A stretch of 39,675 nt of DNA from Entomomonas sp964395065 (GTDB taxonomy: Bacteria > Pseudomonadota > Gammaproteobacteria > Pseudomonadales > Pseudomonadaceae): contig CAYNAM010000009.1 in assembly GCA_964395065.1 (NCBI GenBank), positions 1 through 39,675 on the forward strand, read 5' to 3'. Below, in pieces: positions 15,359 through 24,831 of this stretch. The translations under genes and the position numbers were made by a program. Under the pieces are notes generated by a model. The model saw only the letters and a program-made list of their open reading frames with translations. It made no database searches and was not told the DNA's origin. Numbering within the stretch: position 1 is the stretch's first letter; every line of letters starts with the position of its first letter.

Positions 15359-18139
15359 CTAATGCGCCTCATCCCAATTGTTGCCGATGCCTACATCAAC
15401 AACTAATGGCACAGAAAGCTGTGCAGCGTTTGCCATGAGGCTTTTTATTTTATCTGTGGTTGATTGTGTTAGGTCTTCGCGAACTTCTAGCACGAGCTCA
15501 TCGTGTACTTGCAGAATAACTTTAGCATCAATATTTTCTTGTTGTAACCACATGTCGACACTAATCATTGCTCGTTTGATGATATCGGCAGCTGTTCCTT
15601 GCATTGGGGCGTTAATTGCTGTGCGTTCTGCTGCACGGCGAGTATTGGCGTTACTTGACTTGATATCTGGTAAGTAGAGGCGACGCTTGAACAGTGTTTC
15701 AACATAGCCTTTTTCTGCTGCTGATTCTCTTGTTCTTTCCATATAAGAAAGAACTCCTGGGTATTGGGTGAAGTATTTATCAATGTATTCTTGTGCCTCT
15801 TTTCGATCGACACCTATTTGTTTGGCTAAGCCAAATGCACTCATACCATAAATGAGCCCAAAGTTGATGGCCTTGGCTTTACGGCGCTGGTCTGCTGTGA
15901 CTTGATCGACACTGACACCAAATACTTCTGCCGCGGTGGCTTTGTGCACGTCTAGGTCATGTTTGAATGCATCGAGTAGGCCTTTGTCTTGAGCAAGGTG
16001 TGCCATAATCCTCAGTTCTATTTGTGAGTAGTCGGCTGAAAGAAGTTTATAGCCTTCGGGCGCAATGAATGCTTGACGAATGCGTCGACCTTCTGGTGTA
16101 CGAATAGGAATGTTTTGTAAATTAGGGTCGCTAGAGGATAGGCGCCCTGTCGCAGTGACCGCTTGGTGATAGGATGTATGAATACGCCCCGTTCTTGGGT
16201 TGATTTGTTCGGGTAAGCGATCGGTATAAGTTGATTTTAATTTGTTCAAGCTACGATATTCCATGAGAACTTCTGGTAGTTCGTAACCTTGTGATGCAAG
16301 CTCAGCTAATACAGCTTCAGCAGTTGATGGTTGTCCTGTGGCTGTTTTGCTGATAACGGGCAAACCAAGTTTAGTATAGAGTATTTCACCAAGCTGTTTG
16401 GGCGAGCCCATGTTAAAGGTTTGGCCTGCTAATTCGAAAGTTTTGTTTTCAAGCGCAATCATTTTTTCGCCGAGCTCTTGGCTTTGTGTAGCAAGTAATT
16501 TGATGTCGACTAATGCTCCATTGCGTTCAATTCTGGCAAGTGCAGGGATAAGCGGGATTTCTATTTCAGTAAGTACTTCTGCTTGATTAGGTTCTTGTTG
16601 CAATTTTGCCCAAAGTGTTTCATGAAGACGCAAAGTAATATCTGCATCTTCTGCTGCATATGGTGCTGCCTGTTCTAAACTGATTTGGTTGAACGTCAGC
16701 TGTTTGGCACCTTTGCCTGCAATTTCTTCAAACTTGATGGTTTGCTCGTTTAGGTAAATAGTTGCTAGCGTATCCATATCATGGCGTGAACCTGTTGCAT
16801 CAAGGATGTAAGATTCCATCATGGTGTCATATTTGACACCTTGTACATTTATATTGTAATGGTTTAGTACATTGATATCATATTTAGCATGTTGTCCTAC
16901 CTTTGCCTTATTCGGGTTTTCTAATATAGGTTTTAGTTTAGCTAGAACGTTGTCACGAGGTAGTTGTTTGGGTGCTCCCATGTAGTCGTGAGCAACGGGA
17001 ATATAAATGGCTTGGTAAGGTTTTATCGCAAAGGACAGACCGACTAATTCAGCTTGTTGTGCATCAATACTGGTTGTTTCGGTATCGAAGGCAATGAGCT
17101 CAGCATGATTCAGTTTTTCAATCCATGAGTTTAGTGTGTTGTCATCCGTGATCATTTGATAATCACGAATATTTGATATCTCTATTTCTGCTGGTATAGG
17201 GGGGGCTTCTTCATCTGAAAAGATATTGCCTTGTTGCATTTTGTTTTGTTCTTGTTTAGGTTTTTTGCGTAATAATGCTTCAAGCCATTGTTTAAACTCT
17301 AATGCTCTATACAGTTCGATCAACCTTGCGGTATCTTCTTCTGAGCGGTTGAGCTCATCGATGGTAATGTCTAATTCGACATCGGTTTTGATGGTGGCTA
17401 GTTGATAAGAAAGATAGGCCATTTCTTTATGTTCTTTTAACTTAGCGGGCAGTGATTTTGCCCCGCGAATCGGTAAGTTAGGAATTTGGTCCAGATGGTT
17501 ATAAATTGTATCCAATCCACCTTGTAAACCTTGGATCAGACCAACAGCTGTTTTCTCTCCCACGCTGGGCACACCAGGGATGTTGTCAGATTTGTCGCCC
17601 ATGAGTGCCAAAAAGTCGATAATAAACTTGGGCTCGACGCCAAATTTATCAACTACGCCTTGAGGATCTAGCGTTGTGCCCGACATTGTGTTGACGAGGA
17701 TGATTTTATCGTTGACAAGCTGCGCCATGTCTTTATCACCTGTTGATATAACCACAGGGCGTTCCATTTTTGCAGTCGCAATGGCAAGCGTTCCGATGAC
17801 ATCATCTGCCTCTACACGATCCACGCATAATAGAGGAAATCCCATGGCTTTTACACATTGATGTAAAGGTTCTATTTGTGAGCGCAAGTCTTCTGGCATG
17901 GGAGGGCGATGTGCTTTGTAATCGGCAAATAGCTCATCTCGAAAGCTACCACCTTTAGCATCAAAAACAACAGCAATAGGACTTTCTGGGTATTGTTTGA
18001 CAAGACTTTTTAGCATGTTGATAACGCCCTTGATTGCCCCTGTAGGCTGGCCTTTTGCGGTGGCTAGCGGGGGGAGTGCATGATACGCTCGGTAAAGATA
18101 AGAGGAACCATCAACTAAAACTAAAGGGGCTTGTGACAT
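15359..18139 (-). CDS. polA: DNA polymerase I
   Basis: 926 aa, full length. Three domains are seen in order. The 5'-3' exonuclease covers about residues 1-290 (LVDGSSYLYRAYHAL, VEADDVIGTLA, GDKDMAQLV, GDKSDNIPGVPSVGEKTA). The 3'-5' proofreading domain covers about 325-520 (AFDTETTSID supplies the catalytic D and E, and AAPYAAEDADITL the later Asp). The polymerase follows with motif A SADYSQIELRIMAH, motif B RRKAKAINFGLIYG and motif C LQVHDELVLE (His near 879). All key residues are intact, so both exonucleases should be active. It fills gaps in repair and removes Okazaki primers. AAAGG precedes the start at 18139. Confidence 0.96.
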   Translation of the reverse strand: MSQAPLVLVDGSSYLYRAYHALPPLATAKGQPTGAIKGVINMLKSLVKQYPESPIAVVFDAKGGSFRDELFADYKAHRPPMPEDLRSQIEPLHQCVKAMGFPLLCVDRVEADDVIGTLAIATAKMERPVVISTGDKDMAQLVNDKIILVNTMSGTTLDPQGVVDKFGVEPKFIIDFLALMGDKSDNIPGVPSVGEKTAVGLIQGLQGGLDTIYNHLDQIPNLPIRGAKSLPAKLKEHKEMAYLSYQLATIKTDVELDITIDELNRSEEDTARLIELYRALEFKQWLEALLRKKPKQEQNKMQQGNIFSDEEAPPIPAEIEISNIRDYQMITDDNTLNSWIEKLNHAELIAFDTETTSIDAQQAELVGLSFAIKPYQAIYIPVAHDYMGAPKQLPRDNVLAKLKPILENPNKAKVGQHAKYDINVLNHYNINVQGVKYDTMMESYILDATGSRHDMDTLATIYLNEQTIKFEEIAGKGAKQLTFNQISLEQAAPYAAEDADITLRLHETLWAKLQQEPNQAEVLTEIEIPLIPALARIERNGALVDIKLLATQSQELGEKMIALENKTFELAGQTFNMGSPKQLGEILYTKLGLPVISKTATGQPSTAEAVLAELASQGYELPEVLMEYRSLNKLKSTYTDRLPEQINPRTGRIHTSYHQAVTATGRLSSSDPNLQNIPIRTPEGRRIRQAFIAPEGYKLLSADYSQIELRIMAHLAQDKGLLDAFKHDLDVHKATAAEVFGVSVDQVTADQRRKAKAINFGLIYGMSAFGLAKQIGVDRKEAQEYIDKYFTQYPGVLSYMERTRESAAEKGYVETLFKRRLYLPDIKSSNANTRRAAERTAINAPMQGTAADIIKRAMISVDMWLQQENIDAKVILQVHDELVLEVREDLTQSTTDKIKSLMANAAQLSVPLVVDVGIGNNWDEAH

Positions 18140-18374
18140 AGAATAACCTTTGTTCTATTACTTTAAAATGTGTGTATCGGCTATTATAAATGATAATAGC
18201 TAAGCATTGAGCATAAATACGCTTTGTTTTTAGTCAAAATGTAATAGGGGTATAAGCGGTATCGTTAATATAGGTCAATAAAGATTGTAATACCAATAAA
18301 ACCGCTAGAATTCTTTTTTACATCGTTTTAATTGTTGATAAAATAATTGCTAACTATGTAATAGAGCGTTGTTT

Positions 18375-19826
18375 ATGAAAAAAATTCTTCTTTCTTTTAG
18401 TCCAATAATTGTTGCAATCATTACTATGCTAATACCTGTTCCTGATGGGCTTAGTCCTCATGCGTGGTATTTCTTTGCGATTTTCCTTGGTTGTGTTGTC
18501 GGGTTGATTTTAGAGCCATTGCCGGGGGCGGCAGTTGGTTTTATTGGTGTGGCTGTGATAGCACTATTTGCTAACTATGTTCTATTTAGTCCTGAACAGT
18601 TAGCAACACCAGGCTTTAAGTCTGCGGGTAAGGCGTTTGAGTGGGCTGTATCAGGGTTTACAAACTCGACAGTTTGGTTGATTTTTGGTGCATTCATGTT
18701 TGCCTTGGGGTATGAAAAAACAGGGCTAGGGCGACGTATTGCATTAATATTAGTTAAATCATTAGGTAAGCGTAGTTTAACCTTAGGTTATGCCATTATG
18801 ATTGCTGATGTGGCGCTTTCTCCATTTACCCCTTCTAACACAGCACGTAGCGGCGGTACTATTTATCCAATTATTAGTAATTTGCCACCACTTTATGGTT
18901 CTAAGCCTAATGATCCTTCGATGAAGAAGATCGGTACGTTCCTTATGTGGACGGCAATTGCTTCAACCTGTGTAACGAGCTCATTGTTTTTAACAGCGCT
19001 TGCTCCTAACTTATTAGGCATTAGTATTGCGACTAAAACAACAGGTATTACTATTACTTGGATGGAGTGGTTTTACGCCGCGGCTCCTGCTTGTATTTTG
19101 TTGGTTATTATCACGCCTTTTTTATGTTATATATTTTGTCCTCCTGAAATTAAATCAGGCGATGCAATCCCTGAGTGGGCCGCTACAGAGCTTAAGAAAC
19201 TGGGTGGGTTAACCGCAAAGGAAGTTTTATTACTTGTGTTTGTTGTAATTGCTCTAGTGTTATGGATTTTTGCAGATAAATACGTGGCTGCTGCTTTAGT
19301 TGGTATGCTTGTTATTTCCGCTATGTTGCTTTGTAAGGTAATTACGTGGAATGATATTCTCTCTAATAAAGCTGCATGGAATACATTTGCTTGGTTCGCC
19401 ACATTAGTAGCATTAGCTGATGGATTAAGTAAAGTAGGTTTTGTTGATTGGTTTGGCGGTTTGATGGGCGCTCATATCAATGGCTTCTCACCTGTCATGG
19501 TGATGATTATCCTCACTATTGTATTCTATTTATTGCATTATTTCTTTGCTAGTACGACTGCTCATGCAACTGCTCTCTTACCTGTTATTTTAGGTGCGGC
19601 TAGCCATGTCCCTGGGCTTGATATGCATACATTCCTACTTATTTTATTGCCTACATTAGGTTTGATGGGAATTATTACCCCTTATGGCACAGGTCCAAGC
19701 CCTGTTTATTATGGTAGTGGTTATTTGCCAAGTAAGTTATGGTGGTTATTAGGGCTTGTTTTTGGTTTATTATTCTTAGTTATTTGGCTAGTGATTGGAG
19801 TACCTTGGGTATTATTTATTGCCTAA
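18375..19826 (+). CDS. DASS-family dicarboxylate/anion permease (CitT/TtdT-like)
   Basis: 483 aa from ATG 18375; a TTG six bases earlier is an alternative and neither has a strong ribosome site. About 12-14 membrane helices are present with the two family signature loops: TPSNTARSGGT (residues about 154-164), an SNT motif, and FFASTTAHATALLPV in the C-terminal half, the second pseudo-symmetric motif. CitT, TtdT and related members exchange citrate, tartrate, succinate or fumarate across the inner membrane. It faces, convergently, an operon encoding a fumarate-reductase-like flavoprotein, so C4-dicarboxylate uptake or succinate export is a reasonable job (inference). Confidence 0.88.
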   Translation: MKKILLSFSPIIVAIITMLIPVPDGLSPHAWYFFAIFLGCVVGLILEPLPGAAVGFIGVAVIALFANYVLFSPEQLATPGFKSAGKAFEWAVSGFTNSTVWLIFGAFMFALGYEKTGLGRRIALILVKSLGKRSLTLGYAIMIADVALSPFTPSNTARSGGTIYPIISNLPPLYGSKPNDPSMKKIGTFLMWTAIASTCVTSSLFLTALAPNLLGISIATKTTGITITWMEWFYAAAPACILLVIITPFLCYIFCPPEIKSGDAIPEWAATELKKLGGLTAKEVLLLVFVVIALVLWIFADKYVAAALVGMLVISAMLLCKVITWNDILSNKAAWNTFAWFATLVALADGLSKVGFVDWFGGLMGAHINGFSPVMVMIILTIVFYLLHYFFASTTAHATALLPVILGAASHVPGLDMHTFLLILLPTLGLMGIITPYGTGPSPVYYGSGYLPSKLWWLLGLVFGLLFLVIWLVIGVPWVLFIA

Positions 19827-19840
19827 TTGGGTTACGAATA

Positions 19841-19872
19841 AAAAAGGGTCAATTAATATTGACCCTTTTTTT
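19841..19872. terminator. Bidirectional terminator
   Basis: GGGTCAAT (19846-19853) and ATTGACCC (19858-19865) with a TAAT loop are flanked by A5 on the left and T7 on the right. It lies between the convergent permease gene and the NuoF-like gene and can end both. Confidence 0.88.
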
Positions 19873-19890
19873 ATGTCGCTGATATGGGTA

Positions 19891-21132
19891 TCAGTCAATG
19901 AGTTGGTTTTGATATTCTGCTTTAAATTGCTGTAGTGAGCTGCTTACAACCGTTGCAGCGCCATCAATTAAAGCACAGCGGCCACTTCTAGGAAGTAAGT
20001 TACAAAGACTTTCTAATGCCCGCAAGTCAGTTTGAAGTCCTGAGCCTGTATCAATACGGCGTAATAAGCGAGACAATTGATAAGTTCCTGTCTTACAAGA
20101 GGTACATTGTCCACAAGAACCTGCTGCAAAAAAGTCAACATATTCTGCCACTTTACGTACAATACTCGTTCCTTCGGAGATAACAATCATTGCGCCTGTA
20201 CCAAGACTAGAACCTTTGGCTTTTAATGAATCGAAGTCCATATGGACGTCTAGGTCTTCACTGGTAAGTAGTGTGTTAGATGGGCCTCCTGTGAAAACAG
20301 CTTTAAAGGGGGATGAACTTAACATGCCGCCACCATAGTTAAAAACCAACTCACGTAAGGTTGTACCCATGGGTAACTCATAAAGACCAGGCTTTAATAC
20401 ATCACCAGATAATGAGAATAACTTAGTGCCTGATGCATTACCAATACCAAGATCATTATACCATTGTGCACCATTCTTCAGAATATGAGTGACTGTGGCG
20501 AAGGTTTCTACGTTATTAATTAATGTAGGTTTGCCATATACACCACTCTCAAATGGATAAGGTGGCTTTTGGCGAGGGAAAGGAAAACCACCTTCTACAG
20601 TAGAAATAACGGCTGTTTCTTCTCCACCAATATAACGTCCAGAGCTTTTGACAATTTTTAGTTCAAGTGATCTTTTTAAATAGCTTTCAATTTCTGTAAA
20701 TAGTGGATTATTTATCCATTGTTCAACAGCTTTTGACATTGATTCAATAGCATCGGCTTGGTGTGGGTTGATATAAAGATAAACGTGGTTAGCATTAGTT
20801 GCTATGGCTGCAATTAATGCACCCTCAATAATCTGATGGGGGGTTTCTTTTAATAGACAACGGTCTTTAAATGTTCCAGGTTCATCCTCATTACCATTGC
20901 ACAAAATGTATTTTTCATCATTTTGTTGGTCGGCAACGGCTTTCCATTTTCTGTAGGTTGGAAATCCCGCACCGCCCATACCGCGTAAATCTGATTTTTC
21001 AATGGTATTAATAATATTGTCTGGATCTTTTAATGCATTTCTTAAGCCAAGTCCACCGTGTTCGCTTAGCCATTGATTAAGATCTGCACCAATACGTGTT
21101 TTGGTCGTTAATAATACAGGTTCAAATGTCAT
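19891..21132 (-). CDS. NuoF-like NADH-oxidising FMN/FeS subunit
   Basis: 413 aa. It resembles the 51-kDa NADH-binding subunit of complex I and the NuoF-like subunits of soluble dehydrogenases. The NADH/FMN site is seen as DLRGMGGAGFPTYRKW, CNGNEDEPGTFKDR and GRYIGGEETA. The C-terminal [4Fe-4S] site is C340, C343 and C346 (SCGQCTSC) with C386 (RSGRCA). No NuoE or NuoG partner is encoded nearby. It follows the flavoprotein gene by 9 bases with its own AGGATAAG ribosome site. With the two genes upstream it probably forms a soluble complex in which this subunit takes electrons from NADH. Confidence 0.88.
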   Translation of the reverse strand: MTFEPVLLTTKTRIGADLNQWLSEHGGLGLRNALKDPDNIINTIEKSDLRGMGGAGFPTYRKWKAVADQQNDEKYILCNGNEDEPGTFKDRCLLKETPHQIIEGALIAAIATNANHVYLYINPHQADAIESMSKAVEQWINNPLFTEIESYLKRSLELKIVKSSGRYIGGEETAVISTVEGGFPFPRQKPPYPFESGVYGKPTLINNVETFATVTHILKNGAQWYNDLGIGNASGTKLFSLSGDVLKPGLYELPMGTTLRELVFNYGGGMLSSSPFKAVFTGGPSNTLLTSEDLDVHMDFDSLKAKGSSLGTGAMIVISEGTSIVRKVAEYVDFFAAGSCGQCTSCKTGTYQLSRLLRRIDTGSGLQTDLRALESLCNLLPRSGRCALIDGAATVVSSSLQQFKAEYQNQLID

Positions 21133-21141
21133 AATCTTATC

Positions 21142-22791
21142 CTACTGGCTATCGTTGTTACTTTTTACTGAGTGTTTCGTGCGAGTTCTTAAGCTGATTT
21201 CTTTATGAAAATCAAAGTTACCGTATTCTGGGAATAAAATAGGCCCATAAACATCAGTAGGTAAATTAGATAAGATCAACTCGCGTTGCCAATTGTAAAG
21301 ATGGAAGAGTCCTACTTTAGGGGCTGGGTATTGATCAGCTGTTAATGCTGCATGCTCGCCTGCACGACGCCCAAAGGTAATGATTTCTTGTAAGGCATTT
21401 CCCATCATGCGATTACGACCATGGATACCACCGCTCATTTCTCCAACACAATAAAGATTAGGAACGGTTGTCATGCCGTTTTCATCAATTACGACACCGC
21501 CATTTTGATAGTGTAGTGTAGGGCGGACCATTACTGGCTCTTTGGTTAAATCGATATTACATTGTTTACCTAGATGACTAAGACTAACCAATCGATCTTT
21601 TAAAATACCTGGATTACGACGTTCTAAATCGGGCACATCTAAAAATACGCCAACTTTTCCTTCTCGTTCAACACCACGACCTTCTGCACATTCTCTTAAT
21701 ATTGCAGAGGAAACAACATCTCGAGGAAGAAGTTCATCAATAAAACGTTTACCTTCGCCATTGACCAAGTAGGCTCCGGCAGAACGAGCTGCTTCGGAAA
21801 TAAGACCGCCTAGACGAAATGATGGCCATGCAACACCTGTTGGATGATATTGGTATGAGTCTATTTCTCGTAATTTAGCACCAATGCGGTAGGCTAAAAC
21901 CATACCGTCAGCCGTGGCACCATAGTGATTAGAAGTGGGGAAGTCGTTAAGGTGTAAACGTCCAGTGCCGCCAGTGGCTAGAATAACCTTGCTGGCCCTT
22001 ACGAGCATAAAGCGGTGGGTACTTAAGTCATAAATAACACCACCAACACAGTTACCGTCTTCATCAGAAAGTAGTTCAACTAGCGGGCAGCGATTCCATA
22101 CAATAATACGTTCGTCAAGTTCAACGGCCTCACGCAGAACGCGCATCATTTCAACGCCTGTATAGTCTTTAAATGACAAAATACGGGCGCGTGTTGCACC
22201 GCCGGGTTTCTTTCTTAGTAATTTGCTAGAAAGAGAGGAGGTGTCTTCACGATCAAAACTCATGCCTTGCTCAATGAGCCAGCGAATTGTTTTGGGAGCT
22301 GAAATAGCCAGTTGTGCAACCAACTTTTTATCAGCGCACAAGTGACCCGCTTTTAATGTATCTGCGTAGTGTGTCTGTGGGCTGTCATCTTCACCCACGG
22401 CAGCTTGAATACCGCCTTCTGCCATGACCGTGTTGCTGTCACCAATTCTAAGCTTTGTGGCTAAAATGACTTTACGCCCTGCTGCCGAAACTTCAAGTGC
22501 AGCCGCACAACCAGCACCACCTGCACCAACCACTAATACTTCAGTATTGATGACTAACGCCCCAGCTAAATCGGCATCAGTGATGGGTGCATTGCTTTGT
22601 AATAGTTTTGCTAGAGTTGTTGGGCAAGCATCACCTTTATTAGCACCAACCACTAGTTTTTTTGTGCTACCTTCTTGATAGTCAGGGTGATAGTTTTTGA
22701 GTAATGTTTGTTTGTCTGTAAGCTCTGGGGGAGCAGCATAATCAGATTTTCTTAAATTTGCCAATGCTTGTTCGTACGCTATACCAGCCAT
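21142..22791 (-). CDS. FrdA/SdhA/NadB-type flavoprotein, probable fumarate reductase subunit
   Basis: 549 aa. The dinucleotide fold starts at VVGAGGAGCAAALE (residues 87-100), about 80 residues later than in FrdA, so there is an N-terminal extension. The fumarate/succinate active site is recognisable: HPTG (H316), SEAARS (E333), PRDVVSSA (R357), HYQNGG (H427) and GRNRMMGNAL (R461). At the position where FrdA and SdhA link FAD covalently through the His of SHTVAAEGG, this protein has SNTVMAEGG with N120. FAD should therefore be non-covalent, as in NadB and soluble fumarate reductases. L-aspartate oxidase is an alternative, but the FeS and NuoF-like partners favour an NADH-coupled enzyme. The ribosome site AGGAGGAA is excellent. 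Confidence 0.85.
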   Translation of the reverse strand: MAGIAYEQALANLRKSDYAAPPELTDKQTLLKNYHPDYQEGSTKKLVVGANKGDACPTTLAKLLQSNAPITDADLAGALVINTEVLVVGAGGAGCAAALEVSAAGRKVILATKLRIGDSNTVMAEGGIQAAVGEDDSPQTHYADTLKAGHLCADKKLVAQLAISAPKTIRWLIEQGMSFDREDTSSLSSKLLRKKPGGATRARILSFKDYTGVEMMRVLREAVELDERIIVWNRCPLVELLSDEDGNCVGGVIYDLSTHRFMLVRASKVILATGGTGRLHLNDFPTSNHYGATADGMVLAYRIGAKLREIDSYQYHPTGVAWPSFRLGGLISEAARSAGAYLVNGEGKRFIDELLPRDVVSSAILRECAEGRGVEREGKVGVFLDVPDLERRNPGILKDRLVSLSHLGKQCNIDLTKEPVMVRPTLHYQNGGVVIDENGMTTVPNLYCVGEMSGGIHGRNRMMGNALQEIITFGRRAGEHAALTADQYPAPKVGLFHLYNWQRELILSNLPTDVYGPILFPEYGNFDFHKEISLRTRTKHSVKSNNDSQ

Positions 22792-22799
22792 AATTCCTC

Positions 22800-23444
22800 C
22801 TACTTAATTTCTGCATCAAGATCAATGGTCATTTCACCAGAGTCTATCTGATGTAAGCGGCGTAGTAGATCGCTTGGACGCAATGTCATGGCTGTTGTTA
22901 AACGTCTAACATAAGTGCCCAAATGATTAGGTGAAATCATTTCAGGGCAGGCAATAGTACAAAGATTACACATAATACATTCATTAAATATAGCAGCAGC
23001 ATTCAAATCGCCCTCAGCGGCCATATTAACGCCTTTTTGGACTTCAAGGTGTTTAGGGCAAGCATTATCGCATCCCCCACAATGTCTACAGTGTTTGGCT
23101 TCGGGAAAGATCTCATTGATACGTTGGAGGATGTTCCAAGTTTTACCTTCCCAGTCATCTGTTTTATAAACATGCTGACGATGGTTAACAGGGAGGTGAT
23201 CTAAGAAGCTGACTTGTAAGCCTTCTTCTACTTTTGTTTCACATGCAAGAGTGGAAACAACCTTTTTTTCATCTTGTCGCCTGACTAAGACACGACAAGA
23301 ACCACAAACACCTTGGCCAGAACAACCGATATTGTCTGTGACCGTTTCTCCCGATTGCATGACAGCTTCTAAAATAGAGCTCCCTTCATCGGCTTTTAAT
23401 TGTTTACCATTGACGATTAAGCTAACACAGTTATTTTCTTTCAT
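22800..23444 (-). CDS. 2Fe-2S / 2x4Fe-4S electron-transfer subunit (SdhB/TfrB-like)
   Basis: 214 aa, first gene of the operon. A ferredoxin-like N-terminal domain binds [2Fe-2S] through C41, C47, C50 (GCSGQGVCGSC) and C68. The C-terminal half has two complete CxxCxxCxxxCP motifs (C119/122/125/129 and C156/159/162/166). SdhB and FrdB bind one [4Fe-4S] and one [3Fe-4S] cluster; here both motifs are of the four-cysteine type, closer to thiol:fumarate reductase TfrB or GlpC/HdrC proteins. There is no membrane-anchor gene beside it. It should pass electrons between the NuoF-like and FrdA-like subunits. Confidence 0.87.
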   Translation of the reverse strand: MKENNCVSLIVNGKQLKADEGSSILEAVMQSGETVTDNIGCSGQGVCGSCRVLVRRQDEKKVVSTLACETKVEEGLQVSFLDHLPVNHRQHVYKTDDWEGKTWNILQRINEIFPEAKHCRHCGGCDNACPKHLEVQKGVNMAAEGDLNAAAIFNECIMCNLCTIACPEMISPNHLGTYVRRLTTAMTLRPSDLLRRLHQIDSGEMTIDLDAEIK

Positions 23445-23567
23445 AATGATCCTAGAAATAATGAATCAAATTTTAGTTATACACTTTACTACTATACGCG
23501 ATATTATTTATTTAAATAATAACTCTAATTAAGTACAGCATCCTTTTTTGGGAAAAAAGCAAGTTTA

Positions 23568-23581
23568 TTGATATTAAACAA
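23568..23581. promoter_or_regulatory. Possible Anr/FNR box upstream of the FeS-flavoprotein operon
   Basis: TTGATATTAAACAA matches nine of the ten fixed positions of TTGAT-N4-ATCAA. It lies about 130 bases upstream of the first gene of the operon. I could not align a good -10 box at the classical -41.5 spacing, so this is tentative. Confidence 0.35.
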
Positions 23582-23694
23582 ATATTTTTATATGGATGAT
23601 GTATGAATGTGATGGCGTTTTATTTATGTGCTTATGGTAGGAAGAATATGTTTAGATAAGATAAACAGTCACAATATTAAATACAGTAGAAATG

Positions 23695-23722
23695 AAAAAG
23701 GCTAGTTAAAACTAGCCTTTTT
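23695..23722. terminator. Terminator after ppa
   Basis: AAAAAGGCTAGTT (23695-23707) pairs with AACTAGCCTTTTT (23710-23722) across a two-base gap, 13 bp in all. It sits directly after the stop of the minus-strand ppa gene, with a T tract on both strands. Confidence 0.88.
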
Positions 23723-23723
23723 A

Positions 23724-24251
23724 CTATTTCTTATAGTTAGCAACAGCTTTTTTAATTTCCTCTTTTGCTGCATTAGCGTCGGCCCAGCCCTCTACTTTAA
23801 CCCATTTACCTTTTTCTAAATCTTTATAGTGCTCAAAGAAATGCTTGATTTGATCAAGAAGGAGTTTTGGCAAGTCAGTGTATTCTTTTACATCATTATA
23901 GAGTGGTGTGAGTTTTTCATGAGGTACCGCAACTAATTTAGCATCACCACCTGCTTCATCAGTCATTTGTAATACCCCAACAGGACGAGCACGAATAACA
24001 GAACCGGCAGCAACGGGATAGGGAGTAACAACTAGTACATCAAGTGGGTCTCCGTCATCAGCTAATGTATTAGGAATATAGCCGTAGTTAGCAGGGTAAA
24101 ACATAGGTGTAGCTAAAAAACGATCTACAAATAAAGTATCAGAATCTTTATCTATTTCATATTTAATAGGTGTATGGTTAGCTGGAATTTCTATAGCCAC
24201 ATAGATGTCATTAGGGATGTCTTTTCCTGCGGGGATATTGCTATAACTCAT
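23724..24251 (-). CDS. ppa: Inorganic pyrophosphatase, family I
   Basis: 175 aa, full length. It hydrolyses pyrophosphate to phosphate in the cytoplasm and so pulls biosynthetic reactions forward. The family I features are all seen: the N-terminal IEIPANHTPIKYEIDKD, the FYPANYGYIPNT strand and the metal-binding signature DGDPLDVLVV with its three aspartates, then KHFFEHYKDLEKGKWVKVEGW near the C-terminus. The gene stands alone with a terminator directly after its stop. Confidence 0.96.
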   Translation of the reverse strand: MSYSNIPAGKDIPNDIYVAIEIPANHTPIKYEIDKDSDTLFVDRFLATPMFYPANYGYIPNTLADDGDPLDVLVVTPYPVAAGSVIRARPVGVLQMTDEAGGDAKLVAVPHEKLTPLYNDVKEYTDLPKLLLDQIKHFFEHYKDLEKGKWVKVEGWADANAAKEEIKKAVANYKK

Positions 24252-24375
24252 TAAAGTGCTCCAAGTGTATAGTGTGTTAAATGAAATATTTGATTAGTAT
24301 TAAACAATGTATCGTTCGTTTGAGGTAATTTTAGCGCAAATTAATAGTGTTCGGGAATTATATTATTGCCATTTG

Positions 24376-24822
24376 CTATTCAAGATTAAGTTGGTAGGTT
24401 ATCCATGAGGTTTTGTTAGCAATTTTATTGTGGAAAGCTTGGGCTCTTAAATTAGTTTCTTTTGTTTTCCAACGAATAAATAGCCAGTTTTTTTCTTTGC
24501 CTAGTTGTTTTAAATTGTTTATTAGTTGTTGAGCTATTCCTGTGCCGCGATATGCTTCAGTAATAAAAAAATCTTCTAAATAGCCTGTTAACCTGCCATT
24601 GAGTGGCGAATAAAGTTCTTGAATATGCATTAAGCCAATCAACTCATCATTCATTATTGCGACGGAGCAAAAGATTTTCTCTTGTTTGATCCAGTTCCAA
24701 AGTGTCGCAATACTATTAAAATCAATAGTGTTTCTACCACAAAACTTGATGTAGCCAGTATAGAGTGTTAGCCATTGCTCATAATCTTGTGGTGCTATCG
24801 TCCTGATAATAGCATTATTCAT
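24376..24822 (-). CDS. GNAT-family N-acetyltransferase
   Basis: 148 aa. The acetyl-CoA-binding motif A is visible as DFFITEAYRGTGIAQQLINNL (shortened R-G-x-G-I/A loop, about residues 90-110) after the strand that carries GLMHIQELYSP. The C-terminal part (FIRWKTKETNLRAQAFHNKIA) has the usual motif B Asn/Ala region. Substrate unknown. It starts 9 bases after the hisF stop with an AAGGATG ribosome site, so it is read as the last gene of the his cluster, although a role in histidine synthesis is not implied. Confidence 0.85.
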   Translation of the reverse strand: MNNAIIRTIAPQDYEQWLTLYTGYIKFCGRNTIDFNSIATLWNWIKQEKIFCSVAIMNDELIGLMHIQELYSPLNGRLTGYLEDFFITEAYRGTGIAQQLINNLKQLGKEKNWLFIRWKTKETNLRAQAFHNKIANKTSWITYQLNLE

Positions 24823-24831
24823 GGATCATCC

